Notes: a model not told the origin generated them from the sequence alone. Counted from the first letter of the stretch, positions 16,374 through 27,495 are shown. The stretch: DNA of 54,175 nt from Sharpea porci (GCF_009695655.1 NZ_VUNM01000015.1:1-54175), one strand, 5' to 3'. Numbers and translations: made by a program.

Positions 16374-17487
16374 TCTCTTCGCCTCTTTTTTTCACATAAG
16401 CCTTTAAATAAGCATAAATCATATCATCAAGATTGCCATCAAGAATCGCTTGGGGATCATGGGATTCATAACCCGAGCGATTATCTTTGACAAGGGAATA
16501 GGGATGAAGAACATAGGAACGAATCTGTGAACCCCATTCAATAGCTTTCTTTTCACCCTGAATTTCTGATAGTTCCTTGGCATGTGCCTCTTGCATCAAG
16601 AGATACAAACGGCTTTTCAACATGCGCATTGCTTCTTCCTTGTTTTGCAGCTGACTGCGTTGTGACTGACAAGTAACTACAGTATTGGTAGGAATATGGG
16701 TAATACGAACAGCAGAATCCGTCTTATTGATATGCTGTCCGCCAGCCCCACTTGCACGATAAGTATCAATGCGTAAATCATTAGGATTGATATTGACTTC
16801 AATATCATCATCAATCTCTGGCATAACATCGACTGAAGCAAAGGATGTATGACGTCTTTTTGAAGAATCAAATGGTGAAATACGAACAAGACGGTGAACA
16901 CCTTTCTCACTCTTCAAGAGGCCATAGGCATTCTTGCCACTAAAGCGCAGCGTTACGCTCTTAATTCCCGCTTCTTCACCTGCAAGATAGTCAACAACTT
17001 CAATCTTCCAGCCCTTCTTTTCACCATAACGCATATACATACGCATCAGCATTTGCGCCCAGTCCTGCGACTCCGTTCCTCCAGCTCCAGGATGGATATC
17101 CAAGAGGGCATTGTTATGATCATATTCTTCATCAAAAAGAAGTGTTTTTTCATACTCATCAAGATGCTTCTCAAAAGCCATATAATCACTTTCCAGTGAT
17201 TCTCTAAAATCAGCATCATCCGTATCCTTGACATAATCATAGACTTCTTCTAATTCATCAAAGCTATTCTTCAACGCTTCATAACCATCTACGATAGCTT
17301 TCATATCATTCATCTTGCTGTAGATTTTGGTTGCACGTTTCTGGTCATCCCAGAAATCAGGTGCTTCACTTTTAACTGTTAAGCCTTCTATTTCTCTTTT
17401 TAATATTTCTATATTTGCAGAAACAAACAATTCATTCAATAAAGAGCGAGCTTTTTCAAGCCCGCTTCTAATTTCATATAATTCCAT
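16366..17487 (-). CDS. prfB: Peptide chain release factor 2
   Basis: Recognises UAA and UGA stop codons and triggers peptidyl-tRNA hydrolysis. The 373 residues contain the peptidyl-transferase motif GGQ in RASGAGGQHINKTDSAVR and the domain 2 stretch after it. In many bacteria this gene needs a +1 programmed frameshift near codon 25 at an in-frame UGA. Here the frame is continuous from MELYEIRSGLEKARSLLNEL through the EAPDFWDDQ region, so RF2 autoregulation by frameshift is absent. The start codon overlaps the secA stop (TAATG). Confidence 0.96.
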   Translation of the reverse strand: MELYEIRSGLEKARSLLNELFVSANIEILKREIEGLTVKSEAPDFWDDQKRATKIYSKMNDMKAIVDGYEALKNSFDELEEVYDYVKDTDDADFRESLESDYMAFEKHLDEYEKTLLFDEEYDHNNALLDIHPGAGGTESQDWAQMLMRMYMRYGEKKGWKIEVVDYLAGEEAGIKSVTLRFSGKNAYGLLKSEKGVHRLVRISPFDSSKRRHTSFASVDVMPEIDDDIEVNINPNDLRIDTYRASGAGGQHINKTDSAVRITHIPTNTVVTCQSQRSQLQNKEEAMRMLKSRLYLLMQEAHAKELSEIQGEKKAIEWGSQIRSYVLHPYSLVKDNRSGYESHDPQAILDGNLDDMIYAYLKAYVKKRGEENV

Positions 17488-20129
17488 TATTTAAATTCAA
17501 GCTCTACCTTGATCTGTGGAATGTTCATTTCTGCTTCTGTACCTGGACGGATACCCATATGTACAATCGTCTTAGAGATATCTTGAGAAATAGATTTAGT
17601 CATCTCTTCAAACATATAGAACCCTTCTTCAGTATATTCCTGAAGTGGATCACGCTGGGCATAGGCTCTTAAGTAAATACCATTTCTTAACTTACTCATT
17701 GCATCGATGTGGTTAATCCAAGTATGATCAATAACACCAAGAAGAACACGGCGTTCATAATCAAGCTTGATTTCATCAGGTAAGTCTTTATTGAATCTGT
17801 TTTCATACTGAATAGAACAGATTTCACTTAAGGCATTGACAACCTTTTCTGGTTCATGTTCAACAGCTTCGATATTTGAAGGTTCAATTGTTGATAAAAG
17901 CATATAATTCTTAGCCACATGATTCACTAAATTCTTTACATCAACAACTGGTTTCTTGCCAGAATCATCTGTGTAATTCTTAATATCTTCTTCAATAGCT
18001 GTCTTAAACATACCTTTGATGATTTCTGTTAAATCCTTAGATAACATAATATCATCACGTTCCTTGTACATGATTTCACGCTGCTGACGCATAATATCAT
18101 CATATTCAAGAAGCTGTTTACGAATATCAAAGTTCTGTCCTTCTACACGCTTCTGTGCTGATTCAATCGAACGAGACACCATCTTAGATTCAATGACATC
18201 ATCACCAAGGAAGGAATCAGTGAAGGCCTTAACACGTTCATTCGCAAAACGCTGCATCAATTCATCTTCAAATGAAACATAGAAAACTGAGCAGCCTGGA
18301 TCACCCTGACGGCCAGAACGTCCACGCAACTGGTTATCAATACGGCGTGATTCATGTCTTTCACTACCAATAACCATTAAACCACCAATTTCAGGTACGC
18401 CCGCACCTAGTTTAATATCGGTACCACGACCAGCCATGTTTGTTGCGATTGTTACTGCACCCATAACCCCGGCATTAGCGATAATCTGAGCTTCTTTGGC
18501 ATGGTTTTTCGCATTCAGGACATTATGTTTAATGCCTTCTTTTCTTAATAAATTACTTAAGACTTCAGAAGTTTCTACGGCAACTGTACCAAGCAAGATT
18601 GGCTGACCATAAGCATGACGTTTCTTTACTTCTTCAACAATAGCTTTATATTTAGCACTCTTTGAAGCATATACACGGTCAGGCATATCTTCTCTGATAA
18701 CTGGCTTGTTTGTTGGAATTTCAACAACACGCATGTTGTAGATTAAGCGGAATTCTTCTTCCTCAGTCTTAGCTGTACCAGTCATACCTGCAAGCTTATC
18801 GAATAAACGGAAGAAGTTCTGATAAGTAATTGTGGCAAGGGTTACAGTTTCCTCCTTGATTGGAACACCTTCCTTTGCCTCAATAGCCTGATGTAAACCA
18901 TCAGAATAAGCACGACCTGGCATTACACGACCAGTGAACTGATCAATGATCATGATCTGAGCATTACGAATATCATGCGTACCATCATCAGTTGCTACCA
19001 TGTATTCGACATCCTTTGTCATTGTATAGTTCGCTTTTAATGCCTGATTAATATAATGTACTAAAGCTGTATTCTTTGGATCATAAAGGTTTTCAACCTT
19101 AAACGCTTTTTCAGCTTTATTGATACCTTCATTTGTAAGGGTAACAGTCTTGCTTTCGACATCTACTTCATAGTCTTCTTCATTCTTTAAGCTCTTTGCG
19201 AAATGATCTGCAGAAACATACATACTAGCTGTATGCATCTTTCCACCAGAAATAATCAATGGTGTTCTTGATTCATCAATCAAGATTGAGTCAACTTCGT
19301 CGACTAAAGCATAATGTAATGGTCTTAAGACTTTTTCTTCATAGCTTGTCACCATGTTATCACGTAAGTAATCGAAGCCAAGTTCAGCATTTGTTGTATA
19401 AGTGACATCACAGGCATGCTGTTTACGCTTATCATCAGCATCAAGTTCACGCTTATTAAGACCTGTTGTTAGTCCTAAGAAACGGAATACCTTACCATTC
19501 TGTGTACAGTCACGTTCACTTAAGTATTCATTGACAGTAATGACATGAACCCCTTTGCCTTCAAGGGCATTTAAGTAAACAGGGAAGATACCTGTTAATG
19601 TTTTACCTTCACCAGTCTTCATTTCTGCGATATCACCATTGTGTAAAGCAATACCACCCATTAACTGAACTTTAAATGCTTTTAAGCCAAGCACACGGTA
19701 TGTTGCTTCACGAACAACGGCAAAAGCTTCTACAAGAATATCATCCAATGTTTCACCTTTTGCTAAACGTTCCTTGAAGAATGTTGTCTGAGCAGCAAGT
19801 TCTTCATCCGATAATGCAGCGACCTGATCTTCCATAGCAAGAATTTCATCAGCCTGCTTAGCTAATTTTCTGACAATTAAACGATCCTGTGAAAAAGCAT
19901 ATTTGACTTTTCCAAAGAATCCAGGATGTTCATCCTGTGGTTTTGTAGAAAAAGGCAATGGTTTAGCCTTTGTCTTAATATCATCAAATGTCTCAACAAC
20001 AATATCATCACCACGGTTATCGCCAAGATCGACGATATCTGCCTGCTGGTTCAATTCTTGATGTTCAGCACCTTCTTTTGCGATTTTCTTTTTATACTGT
20101 TTCTTTATTTCAGCTTTCTTTTTAGGCAT
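17487..20129 (-). CDS. secA: Protein translocase ATPase SecA
   Basis: Motor of the Sec export pathway. The 880 residues contain Walker A MKTGEGKT at 169-176, the DEAD-type VDEVDSILIDESRTPLIISG stretch, ATNMAGRGTDIKL and the QLRGRSGRQGDPG motif. Two features are unusual. There is an extra N-terminal tail of about 70 residues, Lys-rich at first and then acidic, before the normal start of the domain. The C-terminal zinc-binding tail of SecA is missing; the protein ends at EMNIPQIKVELEFK. The start is supported by a perfect GGGAGG ribosome site and a promoter; no other ATG exists before residue 99. Confidence 0.97.
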   Translation of the reverse strand: MPKKKAEIKKQYKKKIAKEGAEHQELNQQADIVDLGDNRGDDIVVETFDDIKTKAKPLPFSTKPQDEHPGFFGKVKYAFSQDRLIVRKLAKQADEILAMEDQVAALSDEELAAQTTFFKERLAKGETLDDILVEAFAVVREATYRVLGLKAFKVQLMGGIALHNGDIAEMKTGEGKTLTGIFPVYLNALEGKGVHVITVNEYLSERDCTQNGKVFRFLGLTTGLNKRELDADDKRKQHACDVTYTTNAELGFDYLRDNMVTSYEEKVLRPLHYALVDEVDSILIDESRTPLIISGGKMHTASMYVSADHFAKSLKNEEDYEVDVESKTVTLTNEGINKAEKAFKVENLYDPKNTALVHYINQALKANYTMTKDVEYMVATDDGTHDIRNAQIMIIDQFTGRVMPGRAYSDGLHQAIEAKEGVPIKEETVTLATITYQNFFRLFDKLAGMTGTAKTEEEEFRLIYNMRVVEIPTNKPVIREDMPDRVYASKSAKYKAIVEEVKKRHAYGQPILLGTVAVETSEVLSNLLRKEGIKHNVLNAKNHAKEAQIIANAGVMGAVTIATNMAGRGTDIKLGAGVPEIGGLMVIGSERHESRRIDNQLRGRSGRQGDPGCSVFYVSFEDELMQRFANERVKAFTDSFLGDDVIESKMVSRSIESAQKRVEGQNFDIRKQLLEYDDIMRQQREIMYKERDDIMLSKDLTEIIKGMFKTAIEEDIKNYTDDSGKKPVVDVKNLVNHVAKNYMLLSTIEPSNIEAVEHEPEKVVNALSEICSIQYENRFNKDLPDEIKLDYERRVLLGVIDHTWINHIDAMSKLRNGIYLRAYAQRDPLQEYTEEGFYMFEEMTKSISQDISKTIVHMGIRPGTEAEMNIPQIKVELEFK

Positions 20130-20159
20130 AGTTAACCTCCCATTTGCAAAAACACAATC

Positions 20160-20188
20160 ATTATAACATAAGCTATCTTAAAGAACAA
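20160..20188 (-). promoter_or_regulatory. Promoter of secA
   Basis: Minus strand -35 TTGTTC, 17-bp spacer, -10 TATAAT, about 30 bases before the secA start. Confidence 0.8.
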
Positions 20189-20257
20189 ACTTATATACTA
20201 CGAAAGAATATCAAATATTCGCCAATATTCAAGCTTTTCTTTATTTTTTTACGTAAA

Positions 20258-20908
20258 TCAAAAGTTTTTTTCTAAATGAAAGGAACGTGTCGCAAGAACA
20301 AGAATTTCTATTGAAGTAGGATGATAAAGACAAATCAGCTCAAGACATTTTTCAAGTGTTGATCCTGATGTAATGACATCATCAAAAAGCAATACCTTCT
20401 TCTTTCTTAAAACATCACCATTCTTAATATCAATGATATCTTTAATCTTCTGACGTCCTTCAAAGCTTTGTTCAGCTTGTTTAAAGGGGGCTTTTTTATA
20501 GAGACCGGTAAAGATATCAGAAGAAAAAGAAGAGGCTATACCCGCAGTAGGTATAAAGCCTCTCTTTTGGTTGGCAATATCATCACTTGGTGCAACGACA
20601 ACGACATGGTTATGAAAATATTGGGAGAGAAAATGATGAAAATTGACAGTAAAAGCGTTTCTTAGCTCGTAATCATATTGCCCCTTATAGCGAAATAACA
20701 GTGTTTGAAAGAAGGCATTATAACGATAAAGAATCGTTATTTTTACGTCATGGAAAAGACCGACATAATGGATCGTCTCAAACTGTGATAAACAGGATGT
20801 ACATAGGGGGGTATCATAAACTAGAGTGAAGAGACTAGGCTCTTTTCTTACTGGTTGGTGACAGATGAGACAGAGAGGTTGTTGAGATAATGGATTGTGG
20901 ATATGCAT
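20258..20908 (-). CDS. comFC: ComFC-type phosphoribosyltransferase-like competence protein
   Basis: ComFC proteins accompany the ComFA helicase in natural transformation. The 216 residues have an N-terminal zinc finger (CLIC at 13-16 and CTSC near 38-41) and a C-terminal type I phosphoribosyltransferase fold with the PRPP loop VLLFDDVITSGST. The start at 20908 has AGGAG 9 nt upstream. It overlaps the end of comFA by 61 nt, far more than the few bases seen elsewhere here, and the zinc-finger cysteines begin within that overlap, so it cannot be avoided by a later start. Confidence 0.9.
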   Translation of the reverse strand: MHIHNPLSQQPLCLICHQPVRKEPSLFTLVYDTPLCTSCLSQFETIHYVGLFHDVKITILYRYNAFFQTLLFRYKGQYDYELRNAFTVNFHHFLSQYFHNHVVVVAPSDDIANQKRGFIPTAGIASSFSSDIFTGLYKKAPFKQAEQSFEGRQKIKDIIDIKNGDVLRKKKVLLFDDVITSGSTLEKCLELICLYHPTSIEILVLATRSFHLEKNF

Positions 20909-21999
20909 TTTTTCATCTCCTGACTGATTGTTTCTGCAATAAAGATCACTTCCCCCTGATAATGTTCCATTGAACGCCCCACCCTTCCTTCGATCTGCAT
21001 AAGCGTACGTTCATCAAAGATTGGATGGGAGGCTTTCATAACAATCACCTGCACATCATCAACAGTGATCCCTCTTTCAAGAATTGTTGTAGTAATGATG
21101 ACATCAAGCTGATGATTTCTCAGCTGATCGATATATTGATTTATATGTGGGGTAGAAGATGAAACGGTCGCACTTCTGACATGCTTTAGTTTATGCTGAT
21201 AATAGGGAAGATCTTCAATGCGTGGCACATAGATCAAGACCACTTTACCTTGATGAATAAATCGCTGTACAATTTGTTTCATTAGCAGCCAATCACATTG
21301 TTTGGGGCATCGTTTAATCACCGGTAAAGGGAGATCATGTTGATGATAACGGCGATTCATAACCAAGACATCTTCGTCATGAATATCACTTGAGATCAGT
21401 GTTGCACTCATCTTGATAAAACAGCGACAATAACATCTGTCAAAGATGGCATTGAGTACTTCATCACCATAAAAAGGAAAAGCATCTGCTTCATCCATAA
21501 GCAGTAAGCCAAAAGGTTTGTCAACATAGCGATAGAGCTGGTGGGCTGTACATATAATAAGAGGGGCTTCTTCATTTATTTTCTTTCCGCCATAAAGACA
21601 ACCAATTGTAATACCATGAATAGCTTTCAACATACGTTCATAAAGTTCTTCCACAAGGGCTTTGCGTGGTAAGGCAAAACATACGCGTTGACCAGAGTTA
21701 ATAACATGGCATATGACTTGATAAGTCATTTCTGTTTTGCCCGAACCACAAACCGCCATAACAAGCGTATTAACCTTGCGTTCATAATTTGCCACAAGCG
21801 CATCAGAGATTTCCTGCTGTCTTTTCGATAAGGTAAACTTGAGTGAATAGGAAGCTTGCATTCCTGAAATATGGACATCCTCCCTTTGTTGTTCATCAAT
21901 GAATACCCGGTTAAACTGAATGCATTTACGACAATAGATACGTCCATGCATTTGTGCAAAGTAGCGTGGGTCCTGATTCCCACAACGAGGACATTTCAT
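20848..21999 (-). CDS. comFA: ComFA-like DNA helicase for competence
   Basis: Superfamily 2 helicase that helps pull single-stranded DNA into the cell during transformation. An N-terminal zinc finger (CPRC at 3-6 and CRKC near 24-27), Walker A AVCGSGKTE, the DEAD box LLMDEADAFPF, motif III MSATL, and motif VI QIEGRVGRS are visible. The start at 21999 is chosen because GGTGG lies just before it and the protein then opens with the zinc finger. A longer frame to 22050 would cut into the repeat array at 22044-22073. Coupled to comFC. Confidence 0.92.
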   Translation of the reverse strand: MKCPRCGNQDPRYFAQMHGRIYCRKCIQFNRVFIDEQQREDVHISGMQASYSLKFTLSKRQQEISDALVANYERKVNTLVMAVCGSGKTEMTYQVICHVINSGQRVCFALPRKALVEELYERMLKAIHGITIGCLYGGKKINEEAPLIICTAHQLYRYVDKPFGLLLMDEADAFPFYGDEVLNAIFDRCYCRCFIKMSATLISSDIHDEDVLVMNRRYHQHDLPLPVIKRCPKQCDWLLMKQIVQRFIHQGKVVLIYVPRIEDLPYYQHKLKHVRSATVSSSTPHINQYIDQLRNHQLDVIITTTILERGITVDDVQVIVMKASHPIFDERTLMQIEGRVGRSMEHYQGEVIFIAETISQEMKKCISTIHYLNNLSVSSVTNQ

Positions 22000-22043
22000 T
22001 TCTACCACCCAAGTACATGATAACGTAAAAAGACCTCCTGAGA

Positions 22044-22073
22044 GTCTCAAAGTTGTCTCAAAAAGGTCTCAAA
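22044..22073 (-). promoter_or_regulatory. Three phased direct repeats upstream of comFA
   Basis: On the minus strand the 8-mer TTTGAGAC occurs three times at an exact 11-bp spacing (plus-strand GTCTCAAA starts at 22044, 22055 and 22066). The array ends about 45 bases before the comFA start codon. Equal spacing of one helix turn is a hallmark of cooperative protein binding, so an operator for comFA-comFC is inferred. TACGTTAT lies between the array and the gene. The same stretch could also fold as a weak terminator (AGACCT/AGGTCT around the repeats) for the ROK gene. Confidence 0.6.
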
Positions 22074-22096
22074 ACACTTATCCTGCACTTTCAAGA

Positions 22097-22990
22097 TTAT
22101 TCGGAGATGAGATGCTGATATAAAGCACCAATAAGATTCGCATCATTATTAAATTGACAATTCACAATTTCTACCTTCGCCCAAGGGAAAGCATATTGTT
22201 GATAATAATGATAAATATCATCATAATTCTTTTGAATGAGTTGAAGTAATAAAGGCTGAACAGAAATGCCACCACCAATTGCCACACGCTCTAAATCCAC
22301 AATCGTATTGATGTTGATAATCTGAATAGCGACTTCCCTAGCAAAAGCATCAATTCCAGCAATGACTTTTTCATCACCATGATTTGCACGTTCAAAGATT
22401 TCAATACCAGAAAGCTGAATCTCTTCACCAAGTGCTTCTTGTACATGTTCCAGCAATCCTTGAATTCCACAACGTGTTGCCCATACATCTTTCACATTTT
22501 TTGGATGATGATAATCGGTCAAGAGACCGCTGACTTCACCAGAAGCAAAATGCTTACCAGGTACGACTTTATGATTCATGACAAGACAACCACCAATACC
22601 TGTACCAAGAACAATCACATAGGCATCATCAACATCCTTCAAAGCTCCATAACCTACTTCAGCATTGGCAGCACATTTTGCATCATTACCAATTGTAATA
22701 GGAACAGGAATATAGGCACTTAATTCTTTCACGAATTCAGTGTTGTTGTAATAGCCTAAGGCACCAGATGTATAAGTATAACCTCTTTCTGGATCAATGG
22801 CACCAGGCATCGAAATAGCCACTCCAGCAACATCATCATAATGTTGATAGATGGATGTCAACGTCTGATAAAGCTCACCTAAGCTTTTTGGTGTAGCAAT
22901 TTTCCCTTTATCAATAAAATGCCGCTCTGCATCCATTAAACCATACTTGATACTACTTCCACCAATATCACATACTACATACTTCTTCAT
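22097..22990 (-). CDS. ROK-family sugar kinase
   Basis: Cytoplasmic ASKHA-fold kinase of 297 residues, likely phosphorylating a hexose or amino sugar. VCDIGGSSIKYG at 5-16 binds ATP phosphate, IGNDAKCAANAE holds the catalytic Asp, and VLGTGIGGCLV is the second phosphate loop. The zinc site CxCGxxGC typical of many ROK proteins is absent: the region reads WATRCGIQGL. The substrate is not determinable. It follows an RpiR regulator by 14 nt and is probably controlled by it. Confidence 0.88.
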   Translation of the reverse strand: MKKYVVCDIGGSSIKYGLMDAERHFIDKGKIATPKSLGELYQTLTSIYQHYDDVAGVAISMPGAIDPERGYTYTSGALGYYNNTEFVKELSAYIPVPITIGNDAKCAANAEVGYGALKDVDDAYVIVLGTGIGGCLVMNHKVVPGKHFASGEVSGLLTDYHHPKNVKDVWATRCGIQGLLEHVQEALGEEIQLSGIEIFERANHGDEKVIAGIDAFAREVAIQIININTIVDLERVAIGGGISVQPLLLQLIQKNYDDIYHYYQQYAFPWAKVEIVNCQFNNDANLIGALYQHLISE

Positions 22991-23004
22991 AACTTTCCTC
23001 CACT

Positions 23005-23721
23005 TTAATCAATTCCATATTGTTTAAGCTCATTCGCAATAGCTTCTAGATAATAAATCACAGGCACCTGTGTCGCATTGGAAAAGAAATATTGATCACG
23101 AACACTTGGCATATAATAGCATAATGCCTTATCACTACTTCTTGCCGCTAAGGAAGTGGCTAGATTAGTAATAGTGATTGTCGGGATATGTCTCTCTTTC
23201 AACAATGTAATCACTTGAATCATTTCCGGTGTCTCACCAGAAACAGTCAGCACAATAGCGACATCATCTTGATGAAAGACATCAATACGACTCGAAAAAT
23301 CTTCAACATGAATTGCATTCTTGCCATGACGATTAAAAAGCATAGCCCCGGCCTTGGCAATACCATCAGAAATACCCAGTCCATAAAACAAGACCGTATC
23401 CGCCTTAGCAACCATTTTCCCTGCTTCTCTCACATTTTCATCAAACTCGCCATCATTGACATGTTGAAAGAAGTCCATGATGTAGTTGAGATTGGATTCA
23501 TTGGGTTTGACATATTCATTGTTGTCAATCTTTAAGGCAATCTTCCACTCTGCAAACCCGGCATACCCTAGTTTCTTAGCGACTCTTGAAATCATCGCTG
23601 GAGAGACATGGAGAATGGCTGATAAATCTTTCATCTTCATTGATGTGATTGTCTCTTTATGAGATATGACATAATGATAGATTTCAAGCTCTAAATGACT
23701 TAAGTATTTAATATTATCCAT
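23005..23721 (-). CDS. RpiR-family sugar-responsive regulator
   Basis: A 238-residue transcription factor with an N-terminal helix-turn-helix (TSMKMKDLSAILHVSPAMISRVAKKLGYAGFAEW) and a C-terminal SIS domain that binds a phosphosugar (DTVLFYGLGISDGIAKAGAML, and VLTVSGETPEMIQVITLL). It is the first gene of a unit with the ROK kinase and is the likely sensor for its sugar phosphate product. A second RpiR paralogue is at 27613-28323. Confidence 0.88.
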   Translation of the reverse strand: MDNIKYLSHLELEIYHYVISHKETITSMKMKDLSAILHVSPAMISRVAKKLGYAGFAEWKIALKIDNNEYVKPNESNLNYIMDFFQHVNDGEFDENVREAGKMVAKADTVLFYGLGISDGIAKAGAMLFNRHGKNAIHVEDFSSRIDVFHQDDVAIVLTVSGETPEMIQVITLLKERHIPTITITNLATSLAARSSDKALCYYMPSVRDQYFFSNATQVPVIYYLEAIANELKQYGID

Positions 23722-23741
23722 TCACTTTACTCCTCTTTATT

Positions 23742-23766
23742 AAAATGGACCTACTAGGTCCATTTT
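23742..23766 (-). terminator. Hairpin terminator after the RDD gene
   Basis: Perfect 11-bp stem AAAATGGACCT/AGGTCCATTTT with a 3-nt loop on the minus strand. The RDD stop codon (23765-23767) lies at its base. The following T run is short (TTTTAAT). Confidence 0.75.
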
Positions 23767-24397
23767 AACAAGAAATACAGTTTTTCATACGTTTTTTCTC
23801 TTTTTGTAATTGAATGAGCTGATTTTTATATTCTCTTGATGAAATATCAACAACAAGAGTATGACAGACAAGATCATGCAAAGACTGATGGGACTTCGTC
23901 AAGACCAAAAGAACAACGGAAAGAATTGTAAGTATAAGACCTACAATCGTATAGATCTTAGTGAAAGTTGCTCCTGATAAAAGACGTAAGAGCTGGTGGA
24001 AAGTCGCTGTTGAGGCATAGATGCTTCCTTCAACAAGCATCATCATGACCACTTGTCTTATCACTAGTGTCTTCTTTGATAATGCACTATAGTCCTCATT
24101 GACTATTTTAAGTTTCATAAGCTTTTTTCCCAATGTCTGTCCATCATACTTATAAGGAATGAAGACATAATAGAAGAAGATCACAATAAAACAAAGTAAC
24201 GCCACAATGATATTCACTGGATATTCAAAGAGTGCTATTTGATTAGGGATGACTTTGATATGATCATGCATCGTATAATAAATCACCATTAAAGGAAGGG
24301 ATGCCAGTGCTGCTCCTAAATACCAGTCAATACCATAGGCTATAACACGCTTGATAAGTGATGTAGGATTAGCTTTCTTATTGAAAATCTTCTTCAT
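23765..24397 (-). CDS. RDD-family membrane protein
   Basis: A 210-residue integral membrane protein. The RDD signature is seen as LIKRVIAYGIDWYLGAAL near 15-32 (Arg and Asp in the first helix) and YDGQTLGKKLMKLKIV in the loop after the second helix, with four membrane segments overall. RDD proteins are thought to transport small molecules or ions, but the role here is unknown. It is last in the operon with the PTS permease and phospho-beta-glucosidase (16 nt after the latter), so it may help with glucoside uptake. Confidence 0.8.
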   Translation of the reverse strand: MKKIFNKKANPTSLIKRVIAYGIDWYLGAALASLPLMVIYYTMHDHIKVIPNQIALFEYPVNIIVALLCFIVIFFYYVFIPYKYDGQTLGKKLMKLKIVNEDYSALSKKTLVIRQVVMMMLVEGSIYASTATFHQLLRLLSGATFTKIYTIVGLILTILSVVLLVLTKSHQSLHDLVCHTLVVDISSREYKNQLIQLQKEKKRMKNCISC

Positions 24398-24412
24398 TGT
24401 ATAACTCCTTAT

Positions 24413-27152
<2,740 letters not shown>

Positions 27153-27175
27153 AAATAATTTCCTTCTTCTTTCTT

Positions 27176-27189
27176 TGAAAACGTTTTCT
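27176..27189. promoter_or_regulatory. Probable cre site for CcpA
   Basis: TGAAAACGTTTTCT matches the catabolite-responsive element consensus (TGWAANCGNTNWCA) at 13 of 14 positions. It lies 24-37 bases before the PTS IIC start. A -10-like TACAAT about 20-30 bases upstream on the minus strand puts the cre just downstream of the likely transcription start, where CcpA would block the operon when glucose is available. Confidence 0.8.
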
Positions 27190-27224
27190 TTTTATCGACA
27201 ATTCCATTGTATTCTTATACGAAG

Positions 27225-27251
27225 AAAAAGGAAGAGCATCAGTCCTTCCTT
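27225..27251 (-). terminator. Terminator of the 57-aa membrane protein gene
   Basis: Minus strand stem AAGGAAG/CTTCCTT, 10-nt loop, then five T. It separates the small gene from the PTS operon and could also act in a leader of that operon. Confidence 0.6.
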
Positions 27252-27284
27252 AAACGCTATCATTTTCTTTAAAAAGATGACATT

Positions 27285-27303
27285 TTTGTAACAGTTTGTA
27301 ACA
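27285..27303. repeat. Tandem 10-bp direct repeats upstream of the PTS operon
   Basis: TTTGTAACA occurs twice with a period of exactly 10 bases. The pair lies between the 57-aa gene and the PTS permease gene, upstream of the hairpin at 27225-27251. This could be a binding site for a regulator, such as one of the RpiR proteins; the site is otherwise unexplained. Confidence 0.4.
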
Positions 27304-27321
27304 TGTTGAATGAACAATGCA

Positions 27322-27495
27322 TTATTCCTTAATCTTCTGATAAAATACTTTTATTTGATAGATCAAGGCAAATGGTCCTAGTATGGCAAAGAAGATATTC
27401 ACAGCATCATAAGTAAATGTCTGCGTATAGATTCTCGCCACAGTCACAACATTCCAGATAGCAGTATTGACCAGCCAGAATACACGAATAAACAT
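27322..27495 (-). CDS. Small membrane protein (57 aa)
   Basis: An uncatalogued small gene. A strong ribosome site (GGAGGAATTTCGTT) precedes the ATG at 27495. The product begins MFIRVFWLVNTAIWNVV and ends in a basic tail KVFYQKIKE. Two hydrophobic stretches lie near 4-20 and 33-48 (IFFAILGPFALIYQI), so two membrane passes are likely. It has its own promoter (27551-27579) and a terminator downstream. No family is recognised. Its position next to the PTS operon and RpiR gene does not by itself show a role. Confidence 0.7.
   Translation of the reverse strand: MFIRVFWLVNTAIWNVVTVARIYTQTFTYDAVNIFFAILGPFALIYQIKVFYQKIKE

Noticed and set aside
21999-22050. Longer start of comFA at 22050
   Set aside because: It would reach into the repeat array, lacks a ribosome site, and the zinc finger begins at 21999.
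22026-22069. AGACCT/AGGTCT inverted repeat as a strong ROK terminator
   Set aside because: Stem is only 6 bp with a 27-nt loop; the direct-repeat reading explains the region better.
27153-27321. BglG/LicT-type antiterminator site before the PTS operon
   Set aside because: The conserved antiterminator sequence (GGATTGTTAC type) is not present and no BglG regulator is nearby.
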